From Acidimicrobiales bacterium (GTDB taxonomy: Bacteria; Actinomycetota; Acidimicrobiia; Acidimicrobiales; RAAP-2), in assembly GCA_030044045.1 (NCBI GenBank), contig JASHWO010000140.1:1-16475 (forward strand): DNA of 16,475 nt, written 5' to 3'. The notes beneath the pieces are model-generated. The model was not told where the DNA came from. It saw nothing but the letters and a program-made list of their open reading frames with translations, and did no database searches. Within the stretch, counting starts at the first letter, position 1. Every line of letters starts with the position of its first letter. Both the position numbers and the translations under genes were made by a program. Below are positions 1 to 9,278 of this stretch, one piece after another.

Positions 1-22
1 TGGGGGCCCAGGTGACGCGGCG

Positions 23-996
23 GTGAACGACCTGCTGCCGGCGGCGGCCGGGGGCGACCGGGCGGCGCTGGCCCGGCTCCTCTCGGTGGTGGAGCGGGGC
101 GGCGAGCCGGCCCGGGCGCTGGCCGCGCTGGCCTACCGGGAGCCGCCGCCGTACTCGGTGGGACTGACCGGCGCCCCGGGGGCCGGCAAGTCCACCCTGA
201 CCGACCGCCTCATCACCGCCGCCCGGAGCGGGTGGCCGGCGGTGGACGGGGGCGGGGATGGCGCCGGGGGCGGGGCGGAGCCGGTCGACCAGGTGGCGGT
301 GCTGGCCATCGACCCGTCGTCGCCCTTCTCCGGCGGCGCCATCCTGGGCGACCGGGTGCGTATGCAGGACCACGCCACCGACCCCACGGTCTTCATCCGG
401 TCCATGGCCACTCGAGGCCACCTGGGCGGCCTGGCCCTGGCCGTCCCGGACGCCCTGCGGGTGCTGGGCGCCGCCGGGCTACCGGTGGCCATCGTGGAGA
501 CGGTGGGGGTGGGCCAGATGGAGGTGGAGGTGGCGTCGGCCACCGACACCACCGTGGTGGTGGTCACCCCGGGCTGGGGAGACTCGATGCAGGCCAACAA
601 GGCGGGGCTGCTCGAGGTAGCGGACGTGTTCGTGGTCAACAAGGCCGACCGCCCCGGCGCCCGGGAGGCCCGACGCGACCTGGAGCAGATGCTCGACCTC
701 TCGGCTGCCGGCGACTGGCGGCCGCCGGTGGTGACCACGGTGGCGGCGACCGGCGAGGGCGTGGCCGACCTGTGGGCCGAGGTGGCCCGGCACCGGGCCC
801 ACCTGGTCGGCTCCGGCGGCCTGGCGACGGGCCGGGCGGCCCGCCTGGAGCGGGAGCTGCGCCGGGTGCTGACGGCCCGGTTGCTCCAGCAGGTGGAGCG
901 GGTGGGCGAGGGGGAGGGCTTCGCCGAGGCGTTGCGGGCGGTGGCGGAGGGGCGTCTCGACCCGTACTCGGCGGCCGACCGCCTGCTCCCGGGCCG

Positions 997-1000
<4 letters not shown>
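23..1000 (+). CDS. meaB: MeaB/ArgK-type GTPase, chaperone of methylmalonyl-CoA mutase
   Basis: Family role: a G3E-family GTPase that gates loading of adenosylcobalamin into methylmalonyl-CoA mutase and protects it from inactivation, in the cytosol. Seen: 325 residues, normal for the family. The Walker A motif GAPGAGKS is at residues 50-57. DPSSPFSGGAILGDR starts at D97, followed by MATRGHLGG. ETVGVGQ is at 159-165 and the guanine-specificity NKAD at 206-209. A Gly-rich linker of about 15 residues, before the strand that leads into DPSSP, looks like a local insertion. The residue after GQ is Met, where I recall Ser in the family. The GTG start at 23 overlaps a TGA at 24-26 in another frame. 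That TGA could end an upstream gene, and a mutase subunit is a natural guess, but too little is visible to say. The stop overlaps the treS start (ATGA), so it is probably co-transcribed with the trehalose genes. Confidence 0.9.
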
Positions 1001-2732
<1,732 letters not shown>

Positions 2733-2736
<4 letters not shown>

Positions 2737-3986
2737 CACACCGGGCCGTGGCCGAGCTGATGGCCGCCTGGCGGGCGCAGCATCCGTCGCCGGGGGCGCC
2801 GGGAGAGGCGCCGGCCGCGCCGACCGCTCTGGTCGGGGCGACGGTGGCGGTGGAGGAGGTCGAGGTGCTGCGGCCGGGCCGGCCCGGGCTGCTGGACGTG
2901 ATCGCCACCGTGGACGGGCGCACCGCCCACGCCGTGCTGGGCCTGCGCCGGCCGGGCGAGGAGGCGCACCTGCTGCGCTCGGCCGACGAGCCGGTGCTGG
3001 GGCTCTACGACGACGAGCACGGCCTGGCGGTGGTGGTCGACGCCCTTCGCGACGCCGAGCTGGCGCCGATGGTGCTGGGGGCGGTCACCGGCCAGCCGGA
3101 CGGCGACGACCCGGTGGCGCCGGTCGCCGACGGCGCCGAGGCCGTGGTGCTCTCCTTCGGGGAGCGCTGCACCCTCTCCGTGTTCCCCTGGCTGCCCGGC
3201 GGCCCGAACCCGGCCGTGGCCCTGCTGGTGGCCCTGGACGAGGCCGGCTTCAACCACCTGGCCGCTCCCCTGGCCCTGTGGCGGCGGGGTGGGCGGGATC
3301 TGGGAGTGGTCCAGGAGGTGCTGGCCGGCAGCGCCGGGGGCTGGGCGCTGGCCCTCACCTCCCTGCGCGATCTCTACGCCTCGGGCGGGTCCCCGGAGCG
3401 GGCCGGCGGCGACTTCGGGCCCGAGGCCCGGGCGCTGGGGACCATGGCCGCCCGCATGCACCTGGCCCTGGACCGGGCCTTCGGCCGGCGGACCGAGCCG
3501 GTGGCCGGCTGGGTGGACCAGGTGGAGGCGGCGGCCCGGGCGGCCGACCCAGCGCTGCTGTCGCCACCGGGGGTGGCCGAGGCGCTGGCCGGGCTGCGCT
3601 CGAGCGGCCTGCGGGCCCCGGTCGTCCGTACCCACGGCGACTTCCACCTGGGACGCACGGTCCGCACCGACCAGGGGTGGGTGCTGGCCGACTGCCGGCC
3701 CGGGGGCGTGACACGGTCGCCGCTGGGGGACGTGGCCGACCTCCTGTGGTCGCTGCACCGGGTGGCCACGGAGGCCGCTTTCGAGCGGGACCCCACCGGG
3801 CGGGCCGGGCTGGCCCGGTTGGCCCAGGCCTGGGAGGCGCGCAACCGCCGGGCCTTCATGGCCGGCTACCTGGCCACCCCGGGGATCGGCGGCCTGGTGC
3901 CCGGTGACCAGGAGACGGTGCGCCACCTGGCGGCCGCCTTCGAGCTGGCGCGGGCGGCCCGTTTGGGGCCTTCCGCCAGTGGCTGA
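2733..3986 (+). CDS. mak: Maltokinase with an altered metal/phosphate motif
   Basis: Expected role: ATP-dependent phosphorylation of maltose to maltose 1-phosphate, the substrate GlgE makes from TreS product. It has 417 residues, slightly shorter than typical Mak. Seen: VLGLYDDEHGLAVVVDALRD in the N-terminal cap region, LSFGERCTLSVFPWL in the N-lobe, HGDFHLGR at 301-308 (D303 is the expected catalytic base), and a second metal-site Asp at D320. The family motif after that Asp is normally DFEGEP. Here it reads DCRPGG, so both acidic residues after D320 are gone. The neighbour treS, the overlap (GTG at 2733 across the treS TGA) and overall similarity support the name. Activity is less certain. 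An internal ATG at 2760 is an alternative start, but the coupled GTG fits the pattern of this locus. Downstream there is a 43-bp gap to the next gene. Confidence 0.8.
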
Positions 3987-4017
3987 ACTGGTCTGTCGCC
4001 GCGTTCCCGCGGTTGGC

Positions 4018-4023
4018 TATCAT
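4018..4023 (+). promoter_or_regulatory. Candidate -10 element, leaderless promoter of the repeat-protein gene
   Basis: TATCAT fits the actinobacterial TANNNT -10 and ends 6 bases before the ATG at 4030. Transcription would therefore start at or next to the start codon. No Shine-Dalgarno sequence lies in the 3987-4029 gap, which agrees with a leaderless mRNA. No clear -35 was seen. Confidence 0.45.
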
Positions 4024-4029
4024 CCCCCG

Positions 4030-5070
4030 ATGCCCCGACGACCGATGATCTTGCTGGTGGCGGCCGCTGTTCTCTCTGGTTTTGCACTGTTCGGAGTGGG
4101 CACTCCGGCGTACGGGGTGCCCACTCCCCATGGGCTCCCACACGGCTCCCTGGTACCGGCCGCCTCGCCTTCGGCGGACGCCGCCGCGCCGTTCACCGGT
4201 GGCTGGATGGAGTCGATCGCCAGCGGTCATACCTCTTACACGCCGGTCTACGACATCAGCGCCAGGCCGAACAACGGTGGTGTCGTCGTTTCGTACACGA
4301 TGACCGCCAACAGTGGTGGCCTCATCATCTTCAGCCTGGGCCCAGGACAGGCGTTGACCACCGGCGTCGAGTACTCGCAGGCGAACGGCGACGGTATCCA
4401 GATGGGCACATGCCCGGAGGGAAGCTTCGAGCTCGACGCCCTCGGCCAACCGGGTGCCGACGGCACATTCTCGGCGTTCGGCATCGAGTTCTCGGCAGAA
4501 TGCCACGGCGCGCTCATCACCGGCGAGATGGCGCTCGACCTCCCCGGCGACGTCGGGCAGGGCTACTACCTCTACCAGCAGGATGGTGCCCTGTACGGGT
4601 TCGGAAACGACCAGTACCTGACGTACCTCGGCAACCTCGCCGCCCTCACACTGAACGGCCCAGTGGTGGCCATGGCAACCACCCCCGACGGCGGCGGCTA
4701 CTGGATGGTCGGCAGTGATGGCGGCATCTTCGCCTTCGGCGACGCCCAGTTCTACGGATCGATGGGCGGCAAGCCGCTCAACAAGCCGATCGTGGGCATC
4801 GTCGCCACCCCCGACGGCCAGGGCTACTGGGAGGTGGCCTCCGACGGCGGCATCTTCGCCTTCGGCGACGCCCAGTTCTACGGATCGACCGGCGGTATGA
4901 CGTTGAACAGGCCGATCGTGGGCATGGCGGCGACCCCCACAGGTCAGGGCTACTGGGAGGTGGCCTCCGACGGCGGCATCTTCGCCTTCGGCGACGCCCA
5001 GTTCTCCGGCAGCCTCGCCGGGGCGGCCACACCGACAACAGCAGTGGTCGCCGGCATTGCCGACAGGTAG
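4030..5070 (+). CDS. Secreted protein with C-terminal 42-residue GYW..DGGIFAFGDA repeats
   Basis: Function unknown. It has 346 residues. The N-terminus MPRRPMILLVAAAVLSGFALFGVGTPAYG is a signal peptide (two Arg, hydrophobic core, cleavage probably near residue 29), followed by a Pro/Ala/Ser linker. Residues about 55-170 form a unique domain rich in Gly, Ser and Thr with two Cys (in MGTCPEG and AECHGAL) that could form a disulfide. Residues 212-337 are three tandem 42-residue units (TPDGxGYWxVxSDGGIFAFGDAQFYGS), and a diverged unit at about 170-211 (GYYLYQQDGALYGFGN) precedes them. I know such repeats from many Acidimicrobiia surface proteins, where they resemble beta-propeller-like blades. 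The ligand is not known. The gene is visibly less GC-rich than its neighbours and stands alone with its own promoter, which may reflect a different origin. ATG 4030 is chosen because the signal peptide starts there; the frame is open further upstream to 3904. Confidence 0.8.
   Translation: MPRRPMILLVAAAVLSGFALFGVGTPAYGVPTPHGLPHGSLVPAASPSADAAAPFTGGWMESIASGHTSYTPVYDISARPNNGGVVVSYTMTANSGGLIIFSLGPGQALTTGVEYSQANGDGIQMGTCPEGSFELDALGQPGADGTFSAFGIEFSAECHGALITGEMALDLPGDVGQGYYLYQQDGALYGFGNDQYLTYLGNLAALTLNGPVVAMATTPDGGGYWMVGSDGGIFAFGDAQFYGSMGGKPLNKPIVGIVATPDGQGYWEVASDGGIFAFGDAQFYGSTGGMTLNRPIVGMAATPTGQGYWEVASDGGIFAFGDAQFSGSLAGAATPTTAVVAGIADR
4663..5040 (+). repeat. Three tandem 126-bp coding repeats
   Basis: Units start at 4663, 4789 and 4915 with an exact 126-bp (42-codon) period. 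Units 1 and 2 share long identical DNA stretches, for example the bases encoding GGIFAFGDAQFYGS. Units 2 and 3 are nearly identical across GQGYWEVASDGGIFAFGDAQF. This suggests recent duplication or gene conversion. The third unit degenerates after GSLAG. Confidence 0.85.
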
Positions 5071-5110
5071 GGATCGGGCCGACCGGGACCGGATCGGGCC
5101 GCGGTAGGGT
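5071..5110 (+). promoter_or_regulatory. sodA promoter region with an 11-bp direct repeat
   Basis: The 78-bp gap before sodA holds GGATCGGGCCG at 5071-5081 and again at 5091-5101, a 20-bp period (about two helical turns). TAGGGT at 5105-5110 fits a TANNNT -10. The repeats lie where a -35 region or an activator/repressor site would be. The assignment is by position only. Confidence 0.35.
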
Positions 5111-5148
5111 ACTCAGCGCACGAGACCCCCGACGAGCAGGAGAACCCG

Positions 5149-5760
5149 ATGGCCGACTACTCCCTCCCCGACCTGCCCTACGACTATGCCGCGCTCGAGC
5201 CCCACTACTCCGGGCAGATCCTCGAGCTGCACCACGACAAGCACCACGCCGCCTACGTGTCCGGCGCCAACACCACCCTGGAGAAGCTGGCCGACGCCCG
5301 CGAGAAGGAGGATTTCGGCGCCATCGTGGGCTTGGAGAAGACCCTGGCCTTCAACGTCTCCGGCCACGTGCTCCACTCGATCTTCTGGAAGAACCTGTCG
5401 CCCGACGGCGGGGACGAGCCCACCGGGGCGCTGGCCTCGGCCATCGACGAGCACTTCGGCTCCTTTGCTGGCTTCCGGGCCCAGCTCACCCAGGCCACGA
5501 CCACCATCCAGGGCTCGGGCTGGGGCGTCCTGGCCTGGGAGCCGCTGGGCCAGCGGCTGCTGGTCCAGCAGGTCTACGACCACCAGGGCAACGTGGGGAA
5601 CGGCTCGGTGCCGCTCCTGGTATTCGACGCCTGGGAGCACGCCTTCTACCTCCAGTACAAGAACGTGAAGGCCGACTTCGTGGCCGCGCTCTGGAAGATC
5701 GTCGCCTGGGACGACGTGGCGGCCCGGTTCGAGCAGGCGCGCTCGCTAGCCATCGGCTAG
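5149..5760 (+). CDS. sodA: Superoxide dismutase, Fe/Mn family
   Basis: Dismutates superoxide to hydrogen peroxide and oxygen. It has 203 residues, full family length. The metal ligands are all in place: H28 (ELHHDKHH), H76 (GHVLHSIFW), and D160 and H164 ([14 protein letters not shown]). GSGWGVLAW and the C-terminal W-D-D-V-A-A-R-F helix are also typical. The protein closely resembles mycobacterial SodA, including H145-Q146 in QVYDHQGN. In mycobacterial SodA that His goes with iron use, so iron or cambialistic use is likely but not proven. There is no signal peptide; related mycobacterial SodA is found outside the cell without one. ATG 5149 follows AGGAG (5139-5143) at good spacing. The gene appears monocistronic, with its own promoter region and a hairpin at the 3' end. 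Confidence 0.95.
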   Translation: MADYSLPDLPYDYAALEPHYSGQILELHHDKHHAAYVSGANTTLEKLADAREKEDFGAIVGLEKTLAFNVSGHVLHSIFWKNLSPDGGDEPTGALASAIDEHFGSFAGFRAQLTQATTTIQGSGWGVLAWEPLGQRLLVQQVYDHQGNVGNGSVPLLVFDAWEHAFYLQYKNVKADFVAALWKIVAWDDVAARFEQARSLAIG

Positions 5761-5775
5761 GGGTCGAGCCGATGG
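5750..5775 (+). terminator. Hairpin at the sodA 3' end, possible U-less terminator
   Basis: CCATCGGCT (5750-5758) pairs perfectly with AGCCGATGG (5767-5775), a 9-bp stem with an 8-base loop that includes part of the stop codon. A competing 6-bp stem, CTAGCC (5746-5751) with GGCTAG (5755-5760), shares bases with it. No U-run follows, as is common in high-GC actinobacteria. It could stabilise the 3' end rather than terminate. Confidence 0.45.
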
Positions 5776-5835
5776 GGAGGGTGGATCAGGGAGCCGTCCA
5801 GCCGGGCAGGCAGGGCAAGGCCGAGGAGGGAGGCC

Positions 5836-6975
5836 ATGCCGGAGCCATGGCCGACCGACGACAACGCCGCGATGCGCCGGCCGGGGGGCGGCGAGCCCGC
5901 CCTGCCCGTCGGCTCGACCCCTGAGACGCCCCCGATGCGGATCGGGGTGCTCACGGGCGGGGGGGACTGCCCCGGGCTGAACGCCGTCATCCGGGCGGTC
6001 GCCATGACCGCGTCCGGGGTCCATGGCGACGAGTGCCTGGGCTTCCTCGACGGCTGGCGGGGAGTGCTGGAGCGCCGGACCGTCCCGCTGGACCCCGACC
6101 GCTGCCGGGACCTGCTGCCGCAGGGCGGCACCATCCTCGGTACCTCGCGGACCAACCCGTTCGCTACTGAGGACGGGCCGGCCCAGGCGCTGGCCTCGCT
6201 GGCCGCGCTGTCGGTGGACGCCGTGGTGGCGGTGGGGGGTGACGACACGCTGGGGGTGGCCTGCCGGCTGGACGCGCCGGTGGTGGGGGTGCCGAAGACC
6301 ATCGACAACGACCTGTCGGGCACCGAGACCACCTTCGGCTTCGACACCGCCGTGCAGACGGCCACCGAGGCCATCGACCGCCTCCGTACCACGGCCGAGT
6401 CCCATCACCGGGTGATCGTCTGCGAGGTCATGGGCCGCCACGCCGGGTGGATCGCCACCTACGCCGGGATCGCCGGCGGGGTGGCCGAGATCCTGGTGCC
6501 CGAGGCGCCCTTCGATCTGGACGCCGTCTGCGACCGGCTGGTCCGCCGCCACCGCAGCGGCCGTTGGTCGTCGATCGTGGTGGTGGCCGAGGGGGCCCTG
6601 CCCGCCCCGGGACCCGATGCCGACGCGGCGGCCGAGGCGACGGCGCCCCGGTCGGTGGACGCCTTCGGCCACAGCCAGCTCGGGGGGATCGGGGCCTGGG
6701 TGTCGGGGGAGATCGAGCGCCGGACCGGCTACGAGTCCCGGGTGACCACGCTGGGCCACGTCCAGCGGGGAGGCACGCCCACCGCCTACGACCGGGTGCT
6801 GGCCACCCGTTTCGGCGTGGCCGCGGTGGCGGCAGTGCACGACGGGGCCTTCGGCACCATGGTGGCCCTGCAGGCCGGCACGATCGTGCGCGTCCCGCTG
6901 GGGGAGGCGGTGGGCCACCCGAAGACGCTCGACCGGTCGCTGCTGGACGAGGTCGCCGCCCCCTTCCTCGGGTGA
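5836..6975 (+). CDS. Phosphofructokinase, probably pyrophosphate-dependent
   Basis: Phosphorylates fructose 6-phosphate to fructose 1,6-bisphosphate. It has 379 residues. Motifs: GGGDCPGLN (41-49), GGDDT (134-138), PKTIDND (153-159, with catalytic D157), MGRHAG (199-204) and HVQRGG (308-313). At the phosphoryl-donor site, ATP enzymes carry Gly after GGD (GGDGS or GGEGT), while PPi enzymes carry Asp. D137 here, plus K154 in PKTIDND, fits a group III PPi-PFK of the Amycolatopsis type, which would be reversible and serve glycolysis and gluconeogenesis. The ATG at 5836 has an excellent AGGAGG (5824-5829), giving a 33-residue N-terminal extension. The usual family start (MRIGVLTGGGD) is the internal ATG at 5935, which lacks a ribosome binding site. 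The next gene follows after 10 bases and is probably in the same transcript. Confidence 0.88.
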   Translation: MPEPWPTDDNAAMRRPGGGEPALPVGSTPETPPMRIGVLTGGGDCPGLNAVIRAVAMTASGVHGDECLGFLDGWRGVLERRTVPLDPDRCRDLLPQGGTILGTSRTNPFATEDGPAQALASLAALSVDAVVAVGGDDTLGVACRLDAPVVGVPKTIDNDLSGTETTFGFDTAVQTATEAIDRLRTTAESHHRVIVCEVMGRHAGWIATYAGIAGGVAEILVPEAPFDLDAVCDRLVRRHRSGRWSSIVVVAEGALPAPGPDADAAAEATAPRSVDAFGHSQLGGIGAWVSGEIERRTGYESRVTTLGHVQRGGTPTAYDRVLATRFGVAAVAAVHDGAFGTMVALQAGTIVRVPLGEAVGHPKTLDRSLLDEVAAPFLG

Positions 6976-6992
6976 CGGCGCTCGGGTGACGG
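6967..6992 (+). repeat. 12-bp tandem repeat at the stop/start junction
   Basis: CTCGGGTGACGG occurs at 6967-6978 and 6981-6992, a 14-bp period. The first copy contains the phosphofructokinase TGA; the second contains the GTG start of the glycosyltransferase. It looks like a tandem duplication of an earlier GTGA overlap. Confidence 0.6.
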
Positions 6993-8347
6993 ACCTCGCC
7001 GTCGACGCCCCGGTGCCGGGACTGTCCCGCGCCGCGCCGAGCCGCCGCCGCCAGCGCGCCGACCGCCGGCGGTTCCGGCTGGCGCTGGGGGGGATCGTCC
7101 TGGTGGCCCTGGCCTGGCGCGTCCTCTACGTGCTCCTCTTCACCCGCTACGAGAACGCCCACCTCTACGACGACGGCTGGTACGACCTGCAGGCCCTGGC
7201 CCTGTCGACCGGGCACTTCTTCTCCGTCCCCTTCGGGACCGGGCCCGACGCCGCCCACCCGCCGCTGACCAGCATCGTGCTCGTCCCGGTGACCTACCTC
7301 TTCGGCCTCCACCAGGGCGAGACCCCCCAGCGGCTCACCATGGCCGCGCTGGGGACGGTGGTGGTCCTCCTCACCGGCCTGCTGGCCCGTTCGCTGGCCG
7401 GCCCCCGGGTCGGGCTGGTCGCCGCGGCGGTGGCCGCCGCCTACCCCTCCATGTGGCTGCCGAACGGCATCGTCATGTCCGAGACCCTCACCATGCTGTT
7501 CGTGGCCCTCGTCCTGCTGGGCGTCTACCGCCTGTTCCGGGCGCCCACCTGGCAGACGGCGGTGCTGGTGGGGCTGGCCGCCGGGCTGGAGATGCTGGTC
7601 CGGGCCGAGCTGGCCCTGCTGGTTCCCTGCCTGGTGGTGCCGGCCATCCTGGCCCTGCGCGGGGTCCCCTGGTCCCGGCGGTTCCTGCTGGCCGGGCTGG
7701 CCGTGCTGGTGGCTGCCCTGACCGTGGGTCCCTGGGTCGGGCGGAACCTGGCGTCGTTCGAGGAGGCCACCTTCCTCTCCACCGGCGAGGGACCGGTGCT
7801 GGCCGGGGCCAACTGCCCCTCGACCTACTACGGGCCGGCCATCGGGAGCTGGAGCATCACCTGCTCCATCGACGTCCCCCCCGCCGCCGAGCAGTCGGTG
7901 GAGTCGGCGCGGCAGGCGGCCGCCGGGCTGCACTACGCCGAGCACCACCTGCGCCGCCTGCCCCTGGTGGTCCTGGCCCGGGTGGGGCGAGTCTGGGACG
8001 TGTTCCGCCCCGTCCCGATGGCGCACCAGACAGTGGACGAGGGCCGGCCGGTCCCGGGCTCCCTGGCCGGCCTGTGCTCGTACTACGTGCTGGTCCCCTT
8101 CGCCGTCCTGGGTGCCGTGGCCCTGCGCCGTCGCCGGGTGCGGGTATGGCCCCTCCTGGTGATCGCCGGGGTGGTGACCCTGGTGGCCGCGGCCAGCTAC
8201 GGCCTGGTCCGCTTCCGGGCCGAGTTCGAGGTGCCGTTCGTGGTGCTCGCCGCGGTGGGACTGGAGGCCGCCGTCCGGCGGGTCGGCCGGCGGGTCAGCC
8301 GGTGGGGACGGCCACGCGGAGCTGCTCGGCGGCCTGCTCCGGGTTGA
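6986..8347 (+). CDS. Polytopic GT-C glycosyltransferase, PMT/ArnT-like (GT39/GT83 type)
   Basis: Likely transfers a sugar from a polyprenyl-phosphate donor to a protein, lipid or glycan on the outer face of the membrane; donor and acceptor are unknown. It has 453 residues. A basic N-terminus (RRRQRADRRRFR) precedes the first membrane helix (about 32-52). The first outer loop follows, with the acidic motif YDDGWYD (D62, D63), the expected catalytic Asp of GT-C enzymes. HPPLTS in the next loop is also typical of this fold. Eight or more further hydrophobic segments follow. A larger extracytoplasmic stretch after about 250 (GEGPVLAGANCPSTYYGPAIGSWSITC) has two Cys that may pair. The tail is Arg-rich. 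The GTG start at 6986 is 10 bases after the phosphofructokinase stop. The last 53 bp overlap the 3' end of galT on the other strand. No polymerase or flippase gene is nearby, so the pathway is open. Confidence 0.78.
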   Translation: MTDLAVDAPVPGLSRAAPSRRRQRADRRRFRLALGGIVLVALAWRVLYVLLFTRYENAHLYDDGWYDLQALALSTGHFFSVPFGTGPDAAHPPLTSIVLVPVTYLFGLHQGETPQRLTMAALGTVVVLLTGLLARSLAGPRVGLVAAAVAAAYPSMWLPNGIVMSETLTMLFVALVLLGVYRLFRAPTWQTAVLVGLAAGLEMLVRAELALLVPCLVVPAILALRGVPWSRRFLLAGLAVLVAALTVGPWVGRNLASFEEATFLSTGEGPVLAGANCPSTYYGPAIGSWSITCSIDVPPAAEQSVESARQAAAGLHYAEHHLRRLPLVVLARVGRVWDVFRPVPMAHQTVDEGRPVPGSLAGLCSYYVLVPFAVLGAVALRRRRVRVWPLLVIAGVVTLVAAASYGLVRFRAEFEVPFVVLAAVGLEAAVRRVGRRVSRWGRPRGAARRPAPG

Positions 8348-9278
8348 CCACGTTGATGGCCACCCCCGTCCCCATCTCGAAGCCGGCCCGGGTAGTGGCC
8401 TTCGGCCAGACGTGCACGTGCCAGTGGAAGGGGTCGTTGACCCGGTACGGGGCCGAGTGGAATACGAGGTTGTAGGCCACGTCGCCGATCAGGTCGCGGA
8501 GCTGCCCGAGGCAGCGCTTGATGGCCAGGCCCACCGACACCAGGTCGTCGGTGGGGCAGCGGTAGAGCTGGGGGCTGTGGTCCCGGGGGATGACCAGCAT
8601 CTCGTAGGGGGTGGCGCTCCAGAAGGGGCAGATCACCACCGTCCGGTCGTCGGCGTAGATGACCCGGTAGCCCTCGGCCTCCTCGGCGTCGACCGTGGTG
8701 CAGAGCAGGCACCCCCCGGCGAAGCGGCCGAAGCGGGCCTGCTCCTCGGCCAGCTCCCGGGGCACGAAGGACATGCCCAGGAGCTGCCCGTGGGGGTGCT
8801 CCAGGGAGGCGCCGGCCTCCCGCCCGGAGTTCACGATGGCCTGGCTGTAGCGCAGGTTCGGCCGCTGGGAGTGCTCCTCCACCCGGTCCCGTAGCGCGGC
8901 CATCACCAGGCCGGTCTGCTCGTCGCTCAGCATGGGCCAGGTGGTGTCGTGCTCGGGGGAGAGGACCAGCACCTCGTGGATGCCGCCGGCGGTGGCCTGG
9001 GTGAAGACCGGGCCCCGGTTGGCCACCACGAAGGGCTCGTCGCCCTCGAAGGCCGGGTAGAGGTTCGGCACCACCCGCACCAGCCAGGCGCCGGTGGGGC
9101 CGTAGGTCTCGAGGGCCGGCGGGCTCGCCTCCTCGTTCCCCGGGCAGAACGGGCAGGGCCGGGAGGTGTCCTCCTGGACCGGGGCCGACGGGAGCACGAA
9201 CGCGGCCGGCCGCTCGGCCCTCACGGTGCTCACCACCACCCAACGCCCCGAGAGCGGGTCGAGGCGGAGCTGGCTCAT
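8295..9278 (-). CDS. galT: Galactose-1-phosphate uridylyltransferase
   Basis: Leloir pathway enzyme: swaps UMP between UDP-glucose and galactose 1-phosphate through a uridylyl-His intermediate. It has 327 residues from the ATG at 9278. Seen: the N-terminus MSQLRLDPLSGRWVVVS, the CPFCPGNE metal site (C42, C45), the active-site HPHGQ (161-165, with H163 the nucleophile), and the C-terminal HWHVHVWPK. A GTG at 9326 would add 16 residues (ERYRGKRYGERDERD), but the family begins at MSQLRLDP and an AGAGGGA sits just before that ATG, so the shorter form is preferred. No galK or galE is in the window. The enzyme may serve sugar-nucleotide supply, and the adjacent glycosyltransferase is suggestive but convergent. 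The 3' end overlaps that neighbour by 53 bp. Confidence 0.93.
   Translation of the reverse strand: MSQLRLDPLSGRWVVVSTVRAERPAAFVLPSAPVQEDTSRPCPFCPGNEEASPPALETYGPTGAWLVRVVPNLYPAFEGDEPFVVANRGPVFTQATAGGIHEVLVLSPEHDTTWPMLSDEQTGLVMAALRDRVEEHSQRPNLRYSQAIVNSGREAGASLEHPHGQLLGMSFVPRELAEEQARFGRFAGGCLLCTTVDAEEAEGYRVIYADDRTVVICPFWSATPYEMLVIPRDHSPQLYRCPTDDLVSVGLAIKRCLGQLRDLIGDVAYNLVFHSAPYRVNDPFHWHVHVWPKATTRAGFEMGTGVAINVVNPEQAAEQLRVAVPTG

Noticed and set aside
3976..4012. Two weak hairpins after mak (CCAGT/ACTGG and CCGCG/CGCGG)
   Set aside because: Five-base stems without a U-run; not better than chance at this GC content, and they overlap the promoter of the next gene.
5935..6975. Shorter phosphofructokinase start at ATG 5935
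   Set aside because: It matches the family N-terminus but has no ribosome binding site, while ATG 5836 has AGGAGG at ideal spacing; kept only as an alternative.
6428..8026. 532-codon - strand frame opposite phosphofructokinase and the glycosyltransferase
   Set aside because: Composition is Gly/Gln/Pro/Arg-rich shadow sequence; both + strand genes are well supported.
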